From NCBI RefSeq assembly GCF_016809835.1, contig NZ_JAFBIL020000002.1:124001-188000 (forward strand): DNA of 64,000 nt, read 5' to 3'. This DNA comes from Massilia soli (GTDB lineage Bacteria > Pseudomonadota > Gammaproteobacteria > Burkholderiales > Burkholderiaceae_D). The position numbers and the translations under genes were made by a program. The first letter of the stretch is position 1, and the number at the start of each line of letters is the position of its first letter. Below are positions 16,482 through 26,214 of the stretch, in pieces. The notes under the pieces are model-generated. The model was given only the letters and a program-made list of their open reading frames with translations, did not search any database and had not been told where the DNA came from.

Positions 16482-17672
16482 TCAGGCCACGTGGGCCTTG
16501 AGGGGAGCCGCTGAAGCAACTCCCTTGTCCTGCTTGTGATCCTGGGGCGACAACAAGGGCGACGACGCCGCTTTCGGTCCGCGCGGCTCGGCGTCGATTA
16601 GCGCCTTCATGCGCTCGACGGTCACGTCCCACGAGGTACCGGCAACCACGGCGCGCATCGCATCGACCATCGTGGCTTTCTGTTCGGCCGTCATGTTGAC
16701 GGCGGCGTCGCAGGCGGCGATGAATTCGTCGTGGGTTTCGGCGATCGCGACGACGTGGCCGTACGGCACCTTGACATCGGTGATCGGCGTCGACACGCAT
16801 GGCAGTTCTGCCGCCATGTATTCAAGCACCTTGGTCGGGCTGATGAACTTGGTCGAGTCGTTCAGCGCGAACGGCAGCAGGCAGACATCCCACGCAGCGA
16901 GGAAGGTCGGCAGCGCGTCGTACGACTGCTGGCCCATGTAGTGGATGTTGGGGCGCTGCGGCAGCGACGCCGGGTCGATCTTGACGACCGGTCCGACCAG
17001 TACGATGTGGTATTCCGGACGTGCGTCGGCCAGCGCGGTCAGCAGGTCGATGTCGAAACGTTCGTCGATCACGCCGTAGAAACCGAGCCGCGGATGCGGA
17101 ATGCCGTCATGCGACGCGTGCGCGATGCTGCGGTCGAGCGATTTGCGGAAGTGGGCGGCGTCGACGCTGCTCGAGAAGCAGTGGGCGTTGTCGTGGCGCT
17201 CGCGCTTGGCTTCGTACAGGCTTGGCCCGCCGGTGAAAACGATGTCGGCCAGGCCGAGCAGGGCGCTTTCGCGCTGCAGCAGCTGCTTCGGCGAATTCTT
17301 GAAAGCGGCCAGTTCATCCATGCAGTCGTAGACGACCAGCGATGGGTCGAGGTCTTGCAGCAGCGGCAGTGCCATCGGCGTGTAGAACCAGACGATCGGC
17401 TGTTCGCCGTCGGGCACCAGGTCGGCCAGCAATGGCTTAAGCGACGGAATCTGGTCGTCGTGGAAGCCCCATACCGCGATGTTGGTGTGCGGCTGGCAGA
17501 CGGTGACGTTGGGGGCGACCTCGGTTTTCTTGAGGAAGTTGACGCCGTCATGGTGGATTGGCTCCTCGACCATGATGATGTTGTAGTGCTTCGCCAGGCG
17601 CGTCAGCAGGTGCTGAGGGCGCTGGAAGACGAAGTCCCAGCGCAAGTGGCAGAAAACGATAATTGTAGGCAT
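16482..17672 (-). CDS. Glycosyltransferase (GT-B fold, group 1 type)
   Basis: 396 residues. N-terminal Rossmann half starts PTIIVFCHLRWDFVFQRPQH, a signature of the group of GT1/GT4-like enzymes often found with UDP-galactopyranose mutase. The C-terminal nucleotide-sugar half includes RLGFYGVIDERFD, NIHYMGQQSYDALP and the donor-binding region FALNDSTKFISPTKVLEYMAA (Glu in the EX7E position). The tail after residue 365 is a polar, probably disordered extension. It probably transfers a sugar in surface polysaccharide or small glycoside synthesis. It is last in the operon with galT, galK and a GH2 enzyme (34-bp gap). Confidence 0.88.
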   Translation of the reverse strand: MPTIIVFCHLRWDFVFQRPQHLLTRLAKHYNIIMVEEPIHHDGVNFLKKTEVAPNVTVCQPHTNIAVWGFHDDQIPSLKPLLADLVPDGEQPIVWFYTPMALPLLQDLDPSLVVYDCMDELAAFKNSPKQLLQRESALLGLADIVFTGGPSLYEAKRERHDNAHCFSSSVDAAHFRKSLDRSIAHASHDGIPHPRLGFYGVIDERFDIDLLTALADARPEYHIVLVGPVVKIDPASLPQRPNIHYMGQQSYDALPTFLAAWDVCLLPFALNDSTKFISPTKVLEYMAAELPCVSTPITDVKVPYGHVVAIAETHDEFIAACDAAVNMTAEQKATMVDAMRAVVAGTSWDVTVERMKALIDAEPRGPKAASSPLLSPQDHKQDKGVASAAPLKAHVA

Positions 17673-17706
17673 GAACTTCCTTTCGGGCCCGGTGCGGGCG
17701 TTTTAG

Positions 17707-19488
17707 TTAGATACGGGTGACATCGATTCGGGTACCTCGCGTTGCCGCACTGATCTGTTCTATCGGGATCTTTGGGGTGCGGTCTGCATACAGCAAGCCA
17801 TTGGCTTCCTGGAACGTGTCGGCGAATTGGGTATAGCAAAAGCCGCTGAACATGAAGGTCTCGTTGACGACCTTCAGCAAGCTGCTGTACAGCGCGGAAA
17901 ATTCCTCTTCCGTGTGGGCACGGGAATAACCCCAGGTGCCGGTTTCCCTGGCCTTCGACTTGTCGAAGGCGATGCCGCCGAACTCGGTGAGCACGATCGG
18001 CTGGCCCCTGTGCGGGAAGCCATCCAGGGTCAGGATGCGGCCGCCCGGGCGGCGCTGGTCGAACAGCGTGCGTACCGGATCGGCCACTTCATACTTGGCG
18101 CGCAGCTTCTCCGGATCGCACTCGTAGTCGTGGATGCCGAGGATGTCGGTGGCCGATGCCTCCCAGCCATCGTTGCCGATGACGGGGCGGGTCGCGTCGA
18201 GCGTGCGGGTCAGGTGGTACAGCGCCTCGACCGCGTTGCGGTGGGCCTGGGTCGAGGTCAGGTTCGGCACGCCCCACGATTCGTTGAACGGCACCCAGAC
18301 GATGATGCACGGATGGCTGTAGTCGCGTTCGATCGCTTCGGTCCATTCGCGCACGATGCGGGTGATCGAGCGCGGGCTGAAGCGGTAGGCCGAGGGCATT
18401 TCTTCCCATACCAGCAGGCCCAGCTTGTCGGCCCAGTACAGATAGCGCGGGTCTTCGATTTTCTGGTGCTTGCGCACGCCGTTGAAACCCATGGCCTTGG
18501 CCAGTTCGACGTCGCGCTTGAGCGCCTCGTCGCTCGGCGCGGTCATCAGGGTGTCGGGCCAGTAACCCTGGTCGAGGACCAGGCGCAGCGGGTAGGGGCG
18601 GCCATTGAGCATGAAGCGGTCGCGGTTGATGTTGACCGAGCGCAGCGCGGTGTACGAGCGCACCGTGTCGAGCAGCTGGCCGCGGTAGCGCAGGGTGACT
18701 TCGGCATCGAGCAGCGTCGGGCGCTCGGGACTCCACAGCATGTCGTTGCGCGAATCATCGATGCCGGGATCCGACAGCGCGATCTTGCGGTTCGCTTCCT
18801 GGCCGACCAGCTTGTAGATATCGTCGGCCAGCAGCACCTCGCCGTGCCAGATCTTGACTTCGACCATCAGGTCTTCTTCGAGGTCGCCGGCGGCCAGGAT
18901 TTCGCAGCCGATTTCAAAGCCGTCGAAGTACGGCGTCCAGCGCAGCGAACGGATGTAGGTGTCGGCGACCCGTTCCAGCCACACGGTCTGCCAGATGCCG
19001 GTGGTGCGCGGGTACCAGATCGAGTGCGGTTCGAGCAGCCAGTCCTGCTTGCCGCGCGGCTTGGCCAGGTCGGCCGGGTCATCCATGACCTGCACCGTCA
19101 GCACCTGTGCGCCGCCATCGCCGCGCAAGGCGGCGGTGATGTCGGCGGTAAATGGCGTGTGGCCGCCTTCGTGTTCGGCCACCAGCACATCGTTGACCCA
19201 TACGCGCGCCATGTAGTCGACGGCGCCGAAATGCAGCTTGACGCGGCCTTCGCCGACGCCCGGATCGAATTCGCGGCGGTACCAGCATACCTTGTGGAAG
19301 CCGGTGTCGCCGATGCCGCTGGCTTTGGCTTCAGGGGCGAACGGCACGGTGATCTGATGGCTCCACTCGATCTCGTCGGTCGGCAGGTGGTAGCGGTGCT
19401 CGTCGTCGAACGCGAAACTCCAGGTGCCGTTGAGGGACGTCCAGTTGTCACGGACCAGCTGCGGTCGCGGATACATAAAATCGCTCAT
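17707..19488 (-). CDS. Glycoside hydrolase family 2 (beta-glucuronidase/beta-galactosidase-like)
   Basis: 593 residues with the family layout: sugar-binding jelly roll (residues about 1-170; [17 protein letters not shown]), Ig-like domain, then TIM barrel. The acid/base is in WVPFNESWG (NE pair, about residue 401) and the nucleophile in VLTEFGG (about residue 500). No signal peptide, so it acts in the cytoplasm on an imported glycoside. Its length and [14 protein letters not shown] are close to beta-glucuronidase-type GH2s; sugar specificity cannot be read from sequence alone, but the galKT context favours a beta-galactoside. Its ATG overlaps galK's stop by 4 bp. Confidence 0.9.
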   Translation of the reverse strand: MSDFMYPRPQLVRDNWTSLNGTWSFAFDDEHRYHLPTDEIEWSHQITVPFAPEAKASGIGDTGFHKVCWYRREFDPGVGEGRVKLHFGAVDYMARVWVNDVLVAEHEGGHTPFTADITAALRGDGGAQVLTVQVMDDPADLAKPRGKQDWLLEPHSIWYPRTTGIWQTVWLERVADTYIRSLRWTPYFDGFEIGCEILAAGDLEEDLMVEVKIWHGEVLLADDIYKLVGQEANRKIALSDPGIDDSRNDMLWSPERPTLLDAEVTLRYRGQLLDTVRSYTALRSVNINRDRFMLNGRPYPLRLVLDQGYWPDTLMTAPSDEALKRDVELAKAMGFNGVRKHQKIEDPRYLYWADKLGLLVWEEMPSAYRFSPRSITRIVREWTEAIERDYSHPCIIVWVPFNESWGVPNLTSTQAHRNAVEALYHLTRTLDATRPVIGNDGWEASATDILGIHDYECDPEKLRAKYEVADPVRTLFDQRRPGGRILTLDGFPHRGQPIVLTEFGGIAFDKSKARETGTWGYSRAHTEEEFSALYSSLLKVVNETFMFSGFCYTQFADTFQEANGLLYADRTPKIPIEQISAATRGTRIDVTRI

Positions 19489-20621
19489 TGAGTCCTCGTG
19501 TCGGTTGTGATTGGCAGCAGCAGGGCCGCCGAGCGGCCACTGGCGCCGGCATTGAAGCGCTCGACGACCGCGGCGCCAGCCGCAGCGGCGGCGCCGGTGC
19601 GGCACAGCGCCACCACCGCGCCGCCGAACCCGGCGCCGGTCAGGCGCGCGCCATGCACGCCGTTGGCTGCGCGCAGCAGGTCGCACAGTTCGTCGAGCTC
19701 GGGGATCGATACTTCGTAATCGTCGCGCAGGCTGGCATGCGAGGCGTTCATCAGCTCGCCAAAGCGCGCGGCGTCGACGCCCTCGGCCGCTTCCAGCACG
19801 CGCAGGTTTTCGCTGACCACGTGGCGGGCGCGCTCGCGCAGCGGCGGCGCCAGGCGCTCGACGTCGTCCACCGCGGCCACGTCGCGCAATGCCTGCACGC
19901 CCAGTTCCCTGGCGGCGGCCTCGCATTCGGCGCGGCGCACGTTGTAGGCGCTGGCGGCGAGGGTGCGCGGCATGCCCGAGTCGATGACGATCAGTTCGCT
20001 GTCGGCCGGGATCGGCAACAGCCGCGTCGCAAGCGTGCGGGCGTCGAGGAACAGCATGTGTTCGCTGTCGGCAAGGCTGGACGCCATCTGGTCCATGATG
20101 CCGCAGTTGACGCCGGCGTACTGGATTTCGGATTGCTGCGCGATCAGCGCCAGCGAGCGGTCGTCGAGCTCAAAGCCGAGCAGGGCGCGCATGGCGCGCA
20201 AGGTGGCCACTTCGAGTGCGGCGCTGCTGGACAGGCCGCTGCCCAGCGGCACGTTGGAGGTCACGTGCATGCGCAGCGGCGGGATCTCGATGGCGCGCTG
20301 CTGCAGCAGCCGGATGCAGCCTTCGATGTATTGGGCGAAGCCCTCCGGCGCTTTGTCGTCCTGGCCGAAGGCGACCGCGCTGCCCAGGGTCGCCGAGTAG
20401 ATTTCGAACTCGGGATTATTGTTGAGCGCTACGCTGACGGTGGTGCTTTGCGGGGTGGCGACCGGCAGCATGAAGCCGTCGTTATAGTCGGTGTGCTCGC
20501 CCAGCAAGTTGACCCGGCCGGGCGCGCTTTGCACGGTAAATGGCTGGGCGCCGAAGAAGGTCGCGGCGTCCATGCCGGCTTCGCGCTGGTGTTCGTCGCT
20601 ATGAGACGCGGGCTTGGCCAT
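19485..20621 (-). CDS. galK: Galactokinase
   Basis: 378 residues, complete. Phosphorylates alpha-D-galactose at C1 with ATP, first committed step of the Leloir pathway. Motifs: galactokinase signature GRVNLLGEHTDYNDGFMLP (about residues 35-53), GHMP ATP loop PLGSGLSSSAALEVA (about residue 126), and C-terminal LTGAGFGGAVVAL. Sits one base after galT and overlaps the following GH2 gene by 4 bp, so the three are one transcription unit. No galE epimerase is nearby. Confidence 0.95.
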   Translation of the reverse strand: MAKPASHSDEHQREAGMDAATFFGAQPFTVQSAPGRVNLLGEHTDYNDGFMLPVATPQSTTVSVALNNNPEFEIYSATLGSAVAFGQDDKAPEGFAQYIEGCIRLLQQRAIEIPPLRMHVTSNVPLGSGLSSSAALEVATLRAMRALLGFELDDRSLALIAQQSEIQYAGVNCGIMDQMASSLADSEHMLFLDARTLATRLLPIPADSELIVIDSGMPRTLAASAYNVRRAECEAAARELGVQALRDVAAVDDVERLAPPLRERARHVVSENLRVLEAAEGVDAARFGELMNASHASLRDDYEVSIPELDELCDLLRAANGVHGARLTGAGFGGAVVALCRTGAAAAAGAAVVERFNAGASGRSAALLLPITTDTRTQ

Positions 20622-20622
20622 G

Positions 20623-21723
20623 TCAGTCCTTTACCGTAACGTCGACTGCCTGCAGCTCGGCGGCTTTTTCCTCGGGCAGCGCATCCATCGCGAACATGCC
20701 CGCGCCCAGTTCGGTACCAGCCAGATACTTGAGGCGGTCGCGGGTGCGGTAAGGAGGCGAAAACTGCGCGTGCAACTGGGTGTAAGGGTGCGGGCGGCCG
20801 TCGGTCGGCGCCTGGTACCACGCCATCAGGTAGGGGAAGGGCCGCTGCCACAGGCCTTCGTACTTTGCCAGCACGGTCTTGAGCGCGAGCGCCAGGTCGG
20901 CGCGCTGGTCGTCGTCGAGCGAGGCGAAGTCGGGCGTGTGCGCGATCGGCGTGACCCAGACCTCGTAGGGATAGCGCGCGCAGGCCGGTACGAACGCTAC
21001 CGCGTGCGGACCCTGGTAAATGATGCGCACGCCAGCGGCGATTTCGCTTTCCACCAGGTCGGGCAGCATCGCGCGGCCGTGCTTGTCGAAGTAGTCGCGC
21101 TCTTGCGAGAGCATGCGCGCCGGAACCGGCGGAATGAAAGGGTAAGCGTAGATCTGGCCGTGCGGGTGGTGCAGCGTGACGCCCACCTCGACACCGCGGT
21201 TCTCGAATGGCAGCACGTATTTGATCTTGCCGGTGCTGGCGAGGCGTTCGGTGCGGTCGGCCCAGACCTGGAACAGCAGCGCGATCCGGCCGAGGCTGAG
21301 CGCGCCGAGGGCGGAAGTCGGGTCTTGCGTGAACACCACCACTTCGCACTTGCCGGTGCCGGGCGCGGTTTCCACCGTCAGCTCGGGCGGCGTATGGGCG
21401 TCGAGGGCCAGTGAGGGGAAGCGGTTGTCGAACACCGCGATCTCGTAATTACCAGGCGGCAGTTCGGTTGGGGCGGCCGGATCGGTGGTGACCGCCAGCG
21501 GGTTGTACTGCGGCGGCGGCTGGAAGGTGCGGTTCTGGCGGAACGCGGCGTAGGTGATCCATTCGCCGCGCAGCGGGTGCCAGCGCAGGTGCGGATTGGC
21601 GTTGGCCGGCTCGGCAAATGGGCTTGGCGCACTGGCGATAGGGGCGATCTCGGTGCGGCTGTAGGCGGTGAGGCGGCGGCCATCGGGCTTGTCGAGTTCA
21701 AGGGTATAAAAGGTATCGCTCAT
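20623..21723 (-). CDS. galT: Galactose-1-phosphate uridylyltransferase
   Basis: 366 residues, complete. Exchanges UMP between UDP-glucose and galactose-1-phosphate, Leloir pathway. The active-site HxH is in HHPHGQIYAYPFIPP (about residue 180); the N-terminal NPHLRWHPLRGEWITYA and downstream VWVTPIAHTPDF are also typical. First gene of the galT-galK-GH2-GT operon; the 157-bp upstream gap to the sigma factor gene is its promoter region. I see no obvious regulator gene next to it. Confidence 0.95.
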   Translation of the reverse strand: MSDTFYTLELDKPDGRRLTAYSRTEIAPIASAPSPFAEPANANPHLRWHPLRGEWITYAAFRQNRTFQPPPQYNPLAVTTDPAAPTELPPGNYEIAVFDNRFPSLALDAHTPPELTVETAPGTGKCEVVVFTQDPTSALGALSLGRIALLFQVWADRTERLASTGKIKYVLPFENRGVEVGVTLHHPHGQIYAYPFIPPVPARMLSQERDYFDKHGRAMLPDLVESEIAAGVRIIYQGPHAVAFVPACARYPYEVWVTPIAHTPDFASLDDDQRADLALALKTVLAKYEGLWQRPFPYLMAWYQAPTDGRPHPYTQLHAQFSPPYRTRDRLKYLAGTELGAGMFAMDALPEEKAAELQAVDVTVKD

Positions 21724-21880
21724 GGCTCACAGCACCGTTACAAAAGACAGATGTAACAATCGTAACATGTGAGCGTTTTCTCAAAGTTTTCATTTATGCA
21801 TCGAAACATTTATCGCGGGAATCTCTGCGTTCTCGCGCGCATGTTCCGGCAATATAAGGTAACTTGCGGCCTCCCGGCGC

Positions 21881-22462
21881 TCAGGAAGCGCGGCTGAGCG
21901 GCGCCAGACGGGTGGCGATGACGAGGCGGGCGTTGGCGATCCGGCTACGCACGGTGCCGATGGGGCACAGCATGGCGTCGGCGATTTCCTGGTAGGTGAG
22001 GCCGTCGACTTCGTGCATCGTGATGGCCGCGCTGTGTTCCGGCGCGAGGCTGGCGACGGCGCGGTCGACCATCTCGGCCATCTGCTTGCCCAGCAGAATG
22101 TCTTCGGGGGTAATCGAATCGGTCTCTTCGGCCAGGTCGGCCGCGTTGGCGGGGGTGGCGCTGTCGGTGCGGGAATCGATCCGGTGATAGCGGCCGGTAA
22201 CGAAGGCGGTGGCGGTATTGACGCCGATGCGGAACAGCCAGGTGTAGAAGGCGGCGTCGCCGCGGAAGGCATTGATCGCGCGATAGGCCCGCACCAGCGT
22301 GTCCTGCAGCACATCCTCGGCGTCCGCGGGATCGTGGACGATGCGCAGGATCAGGCGCAGCAGCCGGCCGCGGTAGCGCGCCGCCAGCTGGTCGAAGGCG
22401 CGGCAATCGCCTCGCTGCACCCTGGCCACCAGTTGCTGGTCCGGTTGTTGCTGGCTGTTCAT
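21881..22462 (-). CDS. ECF-type RNA polymerase sigma factor
   Basis: 193 residues. Region 2 is DQQLVARVQRGDCRAFDQLA... with DPADAEDVLQDTLVRAYRAI (about residues 50-70); region 4 is PEHSAAITMHEVDGLTYQEI followed by CPIGTVRSRI, the usual RpoE-like HTH. The ATG at 22462 gives normal length; an in-frame ATG at 22510 adds a non-conserved 16 residues. There is no anti-sigma gene directly downstream: the next gene on this strand is galT after 157 bp. Its signal and regulon are unknown. Confidence 0.9.
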   Translation of the reverse strand: MNSQQQPDQQLVARVQRGDCRAFDQLAARYRGRLLRLILRIVHDPADAEDVLQDTLVRAYRAINAFRGDAAFYTWLFRIGVNTATAFVTGRYHRIDSRTDSATPANAADLAEETDSITPEDILLGKQMAEMVDRAVASLAPEHSAAITMHEVDGLTYQEIADAMLCPIGTVRSRIANARLVIATRLAPLSRAS

Positions 22463-22609
22463 GCGTGTTCCGCGTCCGTCGCTGACTTCGTCGAACGGAA
22501 ATCCTAGCATGGGTTTTTGAACACGCGGCGTCCATTTCCTTTCGAAAATTTCAGCGACAAATCGGGCGGCTGCGGCCCGTGGCCTTATCCGCCGGTTGAG
22601 CTTGCTTCC

Positions 22610-23899
22610 TTACGCGCTGGCCAGGTCGAGCCGTGCGCTGCGCCCACCGCTGCTGTAGCGCCCGGCACCGAGGTCTTCGAACGGAATCGCCGGGCGCTTG
22701 GCCGACATCAGGTCGGCCAGCAACTGCGCCGAGCCACACGACATCGTCCAGCCCAGCGTGCCGTGTCCCGTGTTGATGAACAGGTTCTTCATCGCGGTAC
22801 GTCCCACCACCGGCGTGCCGTCCGGCGTCATCGGACGCAGGCCGGTCCAGAATGTCGCCTTGCTGGTGTCGCCGGCGCCCGGGAACAGGTCGTTGACGAC
22901 CATCTCCAGGGTTTCGCGGCGGCGCGGGTTCAGGCGCAGGTCGAAGCCGGCGATTTCGGCCATGCCGCCGACCCGGATACGGTCTTCGAAGCGGGTCACC
23001 GCGATCTTGTAGGTTTCGTCGAGAATGGTCGACACCGGGGCGCGCGCGGCGTCGACGATCGGCACCGTGATCGAGTAGCCCTTCAGCGGATACACGGGAA
23101 TGTCGACGATCGGCTTGAGCAGCGCGGTCGAGTAGGCGCCGAGGGCCACCACGTAGCTGTCGGCCTGCACCAGCTCGTCGCCGCAATGGACGCCGGCAAT
23201 CGCGTTGCCCGAGATGGCCAGGCGGTCGATCGGGGTGTTGTAGCGGAACTTGACGCCCAGCGCTTCGGCCATCGCGGCCAGGCGCGTGGTAAACAGCTGG
23301 CAGTCGCCGGTCTCGTCGTTCGGCAGGCGCAGTGCGCCGACCAGCTTGGCGCCGGCATTGGCCAGCGCCGGTTCACCCTGGCCCAGCTGGTCGCGCGTAA
23401 GCAGCTCGAACGGCACGCCGGAGTCCTTCAGTACGTCGATGTCCTTGGCGGCGCTGTCGAATTGCTGCTGGGTGCGGAACAGCTGCATCGTGCCTTGCTG
23501 GCGGCTTTCATAATGAATGCCGGCCTCCTCGCGCAATTCGCGGAAACAGTCGCGGCTGTATTCGGCCAGGCGCACCATGCGTTCTTTGTTCACGCTGTAG
23601 CGGTCGGCGGTGCAGTTGCGCAGCATTTCCCACATCCATTTCAGCTGGAAGGTGGTGCCGTCCGGGGTGATCGACAGCGGCGCGTGGCGCTGCAGCATCC
23701 ATTTCATCGCTTTCAGCGGAATCCCGGGCGCTGCCCATGGCGAGGCGTAGCCGGGCGAGATCTGGCCGGCGTTGGCAAAACTGGTCTCCAGCGCAGGGCC
23801 AGGCTGGCGGTCGATCACGGTGACATCATGGCCGGCCTTGGCCAGATAATAGGCACTGGTCACGCCGATGACGCCGCTGCCAAGGATCACGATGCGCAT
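22610..23899 (-). CDS. dadA: D-amino acid dehydrogenase small subunit
   Basis: 429 residues, FAD-dependent membrane-associated oxidoreductase that oxidatively deaminates D-amino acids such as D-alanine to the keto acid. N-terminal dinucleotide fold [41 protein letters not shown] is the family signature; C-terminal [20 protein letters not shown]. Divergent from an Lrp-type regulator 108 bp away, the known arrangement for dad genes controlled by Lrp/AsnC proteins in response to alanine. No alanine racemase gene follows. Confidence 0.93.
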   Translation of the reverse strand: MRIVILGSGVIGVTSAYYLAKAGHDVTVIDRQPGPALETSFANAGQISPGYASPWAAPGIPLKAMKWMLQRHAPLSITPDGTTFQLKWMWEMLRNCTADRYSVNKERMVRLAEYSRDCFRELREEAGIHYESRQQGTMQLFRTQQQFDSAAKDIDVLKDSGVPFELLTRDQLGQGEPALANAGAKLVGALRLPNDETGDCQLFTTRLAAMAEALGVKFRYNTPIDRLAISGNAIAGVHCGDELVQADSYVVALGAYSTALLKPIVDIPVYPLKGYSITVPIVDAARAPVSTILDETYKIAVTRFEDRIRVGGMAEIAGFDLRLNPRRRETLEMVVNDLFPGAGDTSKATFWTGLRPMTPDGTPVVGRTAMKNLFINTGHGTLGWTMSCGSAQLLADLMSAKRPAIPFEDLGAGRYSSGGRSARLDLASA

Positions 23900-24007
23900 G
23901 AATGACTCCGCTAGTAGATTTAGATGGATTTTCCAGAATTGCCGCTATAGTATTTGCTTGTAACTAGTGTTTGTTCACGTTTTGCAGCGCATATTTAGCG
24001 GATATTC
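23900..24007. promoter_or_regulatory. Divergent dadA / Lrp promoter region
   Basis: 108 bp, locally AT-rich (23915-23990), between divergent dadA and Lrp-type genes. Expected to hold both promoters and Lrp-type operators; I cannot define individual boxes. Confidence 0.45.
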
Positions 24008-24502
24008 ATGAGAATTCAAAAGCAATCGAGTCGCATGCTCGACAAGCTCGACCGCCACATCCTGAAAATCCTGCAGCAGGAAGGGCGAATCTCGATGAAG
24101 GACCTGGGCGAGCGGGTCGGGCTGTCGGTGACGCCGTGCATCGAACGGGTCAAGCGGATGGAGCGTGACGGCGTCATCAGCGGCTATCACGCCAAGGTCG
24201 ACGCGGCCGCGCTGGGAGCCAAGCTGCTGGTGTTTGTGGAAATTACGCTGAACCAGAAATCGGCCTCGGCATTCGAGCAGTTCCGGCGCGAGGTGCTGCG
24301 CATTCCGCAAGTGCAGGAATGCCACCTGGTGTCGGGCGATTTCGATTACCTGATCAAGGCGCGCATCCACGAGATGGCCGAATACCGCAAGCTGCTGGGC
24401 GACATGCTGCTGCAGCTGCCGGGCGCGGCGCAGTCGAAGAGCTATGTGGTGATGGAAGAGATCAAGGAAACCCTGGTGCTGCCGACCGACGTGCTTGCCT
24501 GA
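24008..24502 (+). CDS. Lrp/AsnC-family transcriptional regulator
   Basis: 164 residues. N-terminal HTH: LDKLDRHILKILQQEGRIS, then LGERVGLSVTPCIERVKRME (about residues 12-60). C-terminal RAM ligand-binding domain: LVFVEITLNQ, VQECHLVSGDFDYLIKARI. The very basic N-terminal extension and the SVTPC recognition helix are those of the Lrp branch that controls amino acid catabolism (Lrp, BkdR, DadR). Divergent dadA is the probable target. It ends at a good terminator. Confidence 0.93.
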   Translation: MRIQKQSSRMLDKLDRHILKILQQEGRISMKDLGERVGLSVTPCIERVKRMERDGVISGYHAKVDAAALGAKLLVFVEITLNQKSASAFEQFRREVLRIPQVQECHLVSGDFDYLIKARIHEMAEYRKLLGDMLLQLPGAAQSKSYVVMEEIKETLVLPTDVLA

Positions 24503-24512
24503 GCACTTTGGG

Positions 24513-24544
24513 CGCGGATTTTTACCGTTCATCCGCGATTTTTT
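24513..24544 (+). terminator. Rho-independent terminator of the Lrp-type gene
   Basis: Stem CGCGGAT / ATCCGCG (24513-24519 / 24531-24537) followed by ATTTTTT. Confidence 0.8.
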
Positions 24545-24731
24545 GCCGCCTGCCCCGCACTTTAGGCCTTCAGTCCCAAATCGCTGGCGACACCGGCGCC
24601 GCATGCCTACACTGGATTTCAGTCGCCATGCACATCAACCAAAAACATGGCGATCCGATGCAACACCAGCTGCGCGGCGCCACTCCGGTTCCGCGTGTGT
24701 TTTGAACAAAAACATTGGATTGGAATCTATC

Positions 24732-25130
24732 ATGCGCACCCTTTACGCCATCGCACTTGCCGCCGCCGCTTCCTTCGCCACCTTCTCGCAGGCCACAGCG
24801 CAGGAAGTCAACACCGGCGAAGCCGCCACCGCAGTTCAGATTTCAGGCGTCCCCCTGAAGCGCTACCATCTCGACCGCGAGGCCGAGGAAGACGTCAAGG
24901 GCGTCTATGCACTGAACAACGGCAAATCCATGCGTGTCTCGGTCCAGGGCAATCGCCTGGTGGCGGAGATCGACGGCCAGCACCGCACCGCGCTGGTCCC
25001 GGTCGGGCACAAGGTCTTCATTGCACCCGGCATCGATACCATCCTGTCATTCGACGAGAAGTCCGGCGATCGCATCACCGACGTGGTGCTGCGTCCGCGC
25101 CGCAATGCCAGCTACGCCTTTGCCGACTGA
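24732..25130 (+). CDS. Small exported protein of unknown function
   Basis: 132 residues. Signal peptide about residues 1-24 (MRTLYAIALAAAASFATFSQ then ATAQ), then a mature region of about 108 residues without cysteines: LKRYHLDREAEEDVKGVYALNNGKSMRVS..., ending near VVLRPRRNASYAFAD. The mature part reads like a small beta-rich domain (repeated short hydrophobic strands); no family recognised. I start at the ATG at 24732, where the signal peptide begins. Its last 19 bp overlap the end of the convergent asparaginase gene. Confidence 0.8.
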   Translation: MRTLYAIALAAAASFATFSQATAQEVNTGEAATAVQISGVPLKRYHLDREAEEDVKGVYALNNGKSMRVSVQGNRLVAEIDGQHRTALVPVGHKVFIAPGIDTILSFDEKSGDRITDVVLRPRRNASYAFAD

Positions 25131-26131
25131 AGCCGGAACACCGGGCGGATGTCGCCGACCACCGCATCGCGCACATTCCTGATCACAGGCTGGCGATACG
25201 GTTCGAGGATCGCGCGTTTGCGTGCATCGAGCAGCCCCATCTGCTCGAGCACGCCGACCGTAGCCGTGTGCAGCGCGCGCGCGGCGCCGTCGGCGATCTT
25301 GACTGCAATGCCAATACCGGCCGAGCGGATGCCGATCGTTTGCACCGCGTCGGCGCCGACCTTGCACACCCAGTCGCCGTCGCCTGCGATCGTATACGCC
25401 AGGTCGCTGCGCGCGTGGCCGGACACCATCTGCGGATGGCCGGTCATGGCGTCGTACAAGTCGCCCATCGCGCTGCCCAGCCGCGGGTCGGCCGCGCCCT
25501 GGCCGAGCCGCGCGTACAGGTGCGCCAGCATCGACAGCGGCATCGCGTAGTTCGGCGCCGAGCAACCGTCGAGGCCGGCAGGCAGGCCGGCGGCGCCGGT
25601 CTGGGCAGCCAGCGTGGCGCGGATCGCCTGCTGCAGCGGATGGCCGAAGGCGACGTAGCCCGCCGTCGGTTCTCCGTGCAGGCGGCACCATGCCAGGAAG
25701 CCCGCGTGCTTGCCGGAGCAGTTGTGGTGCAGCGGCGTCCACGCCTGCTCGGGTACCGGCTGGCCAACCGTGTCGTAGAACAGCGGCACGCCGCAGCCGC
25801 ACTCCAGATCGCTTTCATCGAGGCCGATCTTCGCGAGAATCGCGCGCACGCCGCGCAGGTGCATCGGTTCCCCCGAGTGGCTGGCGCACAGCAGCGCCAG
25901 TTCAGGCTGGCTCAGGCCGAACCTGGCCGGACCGTCCGACAACATGAAGGGCAGGGCCTGGAATGCTTTGAGCGCCGAGCGGGTGAAGGTCATGAAGTTC
26001 GGGTCGCCGGCCGACCAGAGCAGCCTGCCGTTGACGTCGACCACCGCGACCGAACCATAGTGGATGTTCTCGGCCACGTTGCCGCTGGCAGCATAGCCGC
26101 GGGTGGTTTCGACCAGGGGAACAGGATGCAT
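25112..26131 (-). CDS. L-asparaginase (type-II, Rhizobium-AnsA-like family)
   Basis: 339 residues. The sequence belongs to the Asparaginase_II (PF06089-type) family known from Rhizobium etli AnsA, unrelated to the E. coli enzymes: VETTRGYAASGNVAENIHYGSVAVVD at the start is typical, with FTRSALKAFQALP (serine-lysine pair), HNCSGKHAGFLAWC and ECGCGVPLFYD. It hydrolyses L-asparagine to aspartate and ammonia; cytoplasmic, no signal peptide. It stands 83 bp downstream of the beta-barrel gene of the amyloid-like operon on the same strand, but is probably unrelated. Confidence 0.9.
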   Translation of the reverse strand: MHPVPLVETTRGYAASGNVAENIHYGSVAVVDVNGRLLWSAGDPNFMTFTRSALKAFQALPFMLSDGPARFGLSQPELALLCASHSGEPMHLRGVRAILAKIGLDESDLECGCGVPLFYDTVGQPVPEQAWTPLHHNCSGKHAGFLAWCRLHGEPTAGYVAFGHPLQQAIRATLAAQTGAAGLPAGLDGCSAPNYAMPLSMLAHLYARLGQGAADPRLGSAMGDLYDAMTGHPQMVSGHARSDLAYTIAGDGDWVCKVGADAVQTIGIRSAGIGIAVKIADGAARALHTATVGVLEQMGLLDARKRAILEPYRQPVIRNVRDAVVGDIRPVFRLQSAKA

Positions 26132-26214
26132 GGCGATCTCGACGGGAGGGGGAGAACCGCCAATGTAGCGGAAAACCGCGATTTGGCGGCGTACCGCTCG
26201 GCCGCGCGCAGCCC

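Noticed and set aside
17827-19491. Plus-strand open frame of 554 codons
   Set aside because: Antisense to the GH2 gene, which has all catalytic motifs; composition typical of high-GC shadow frames.
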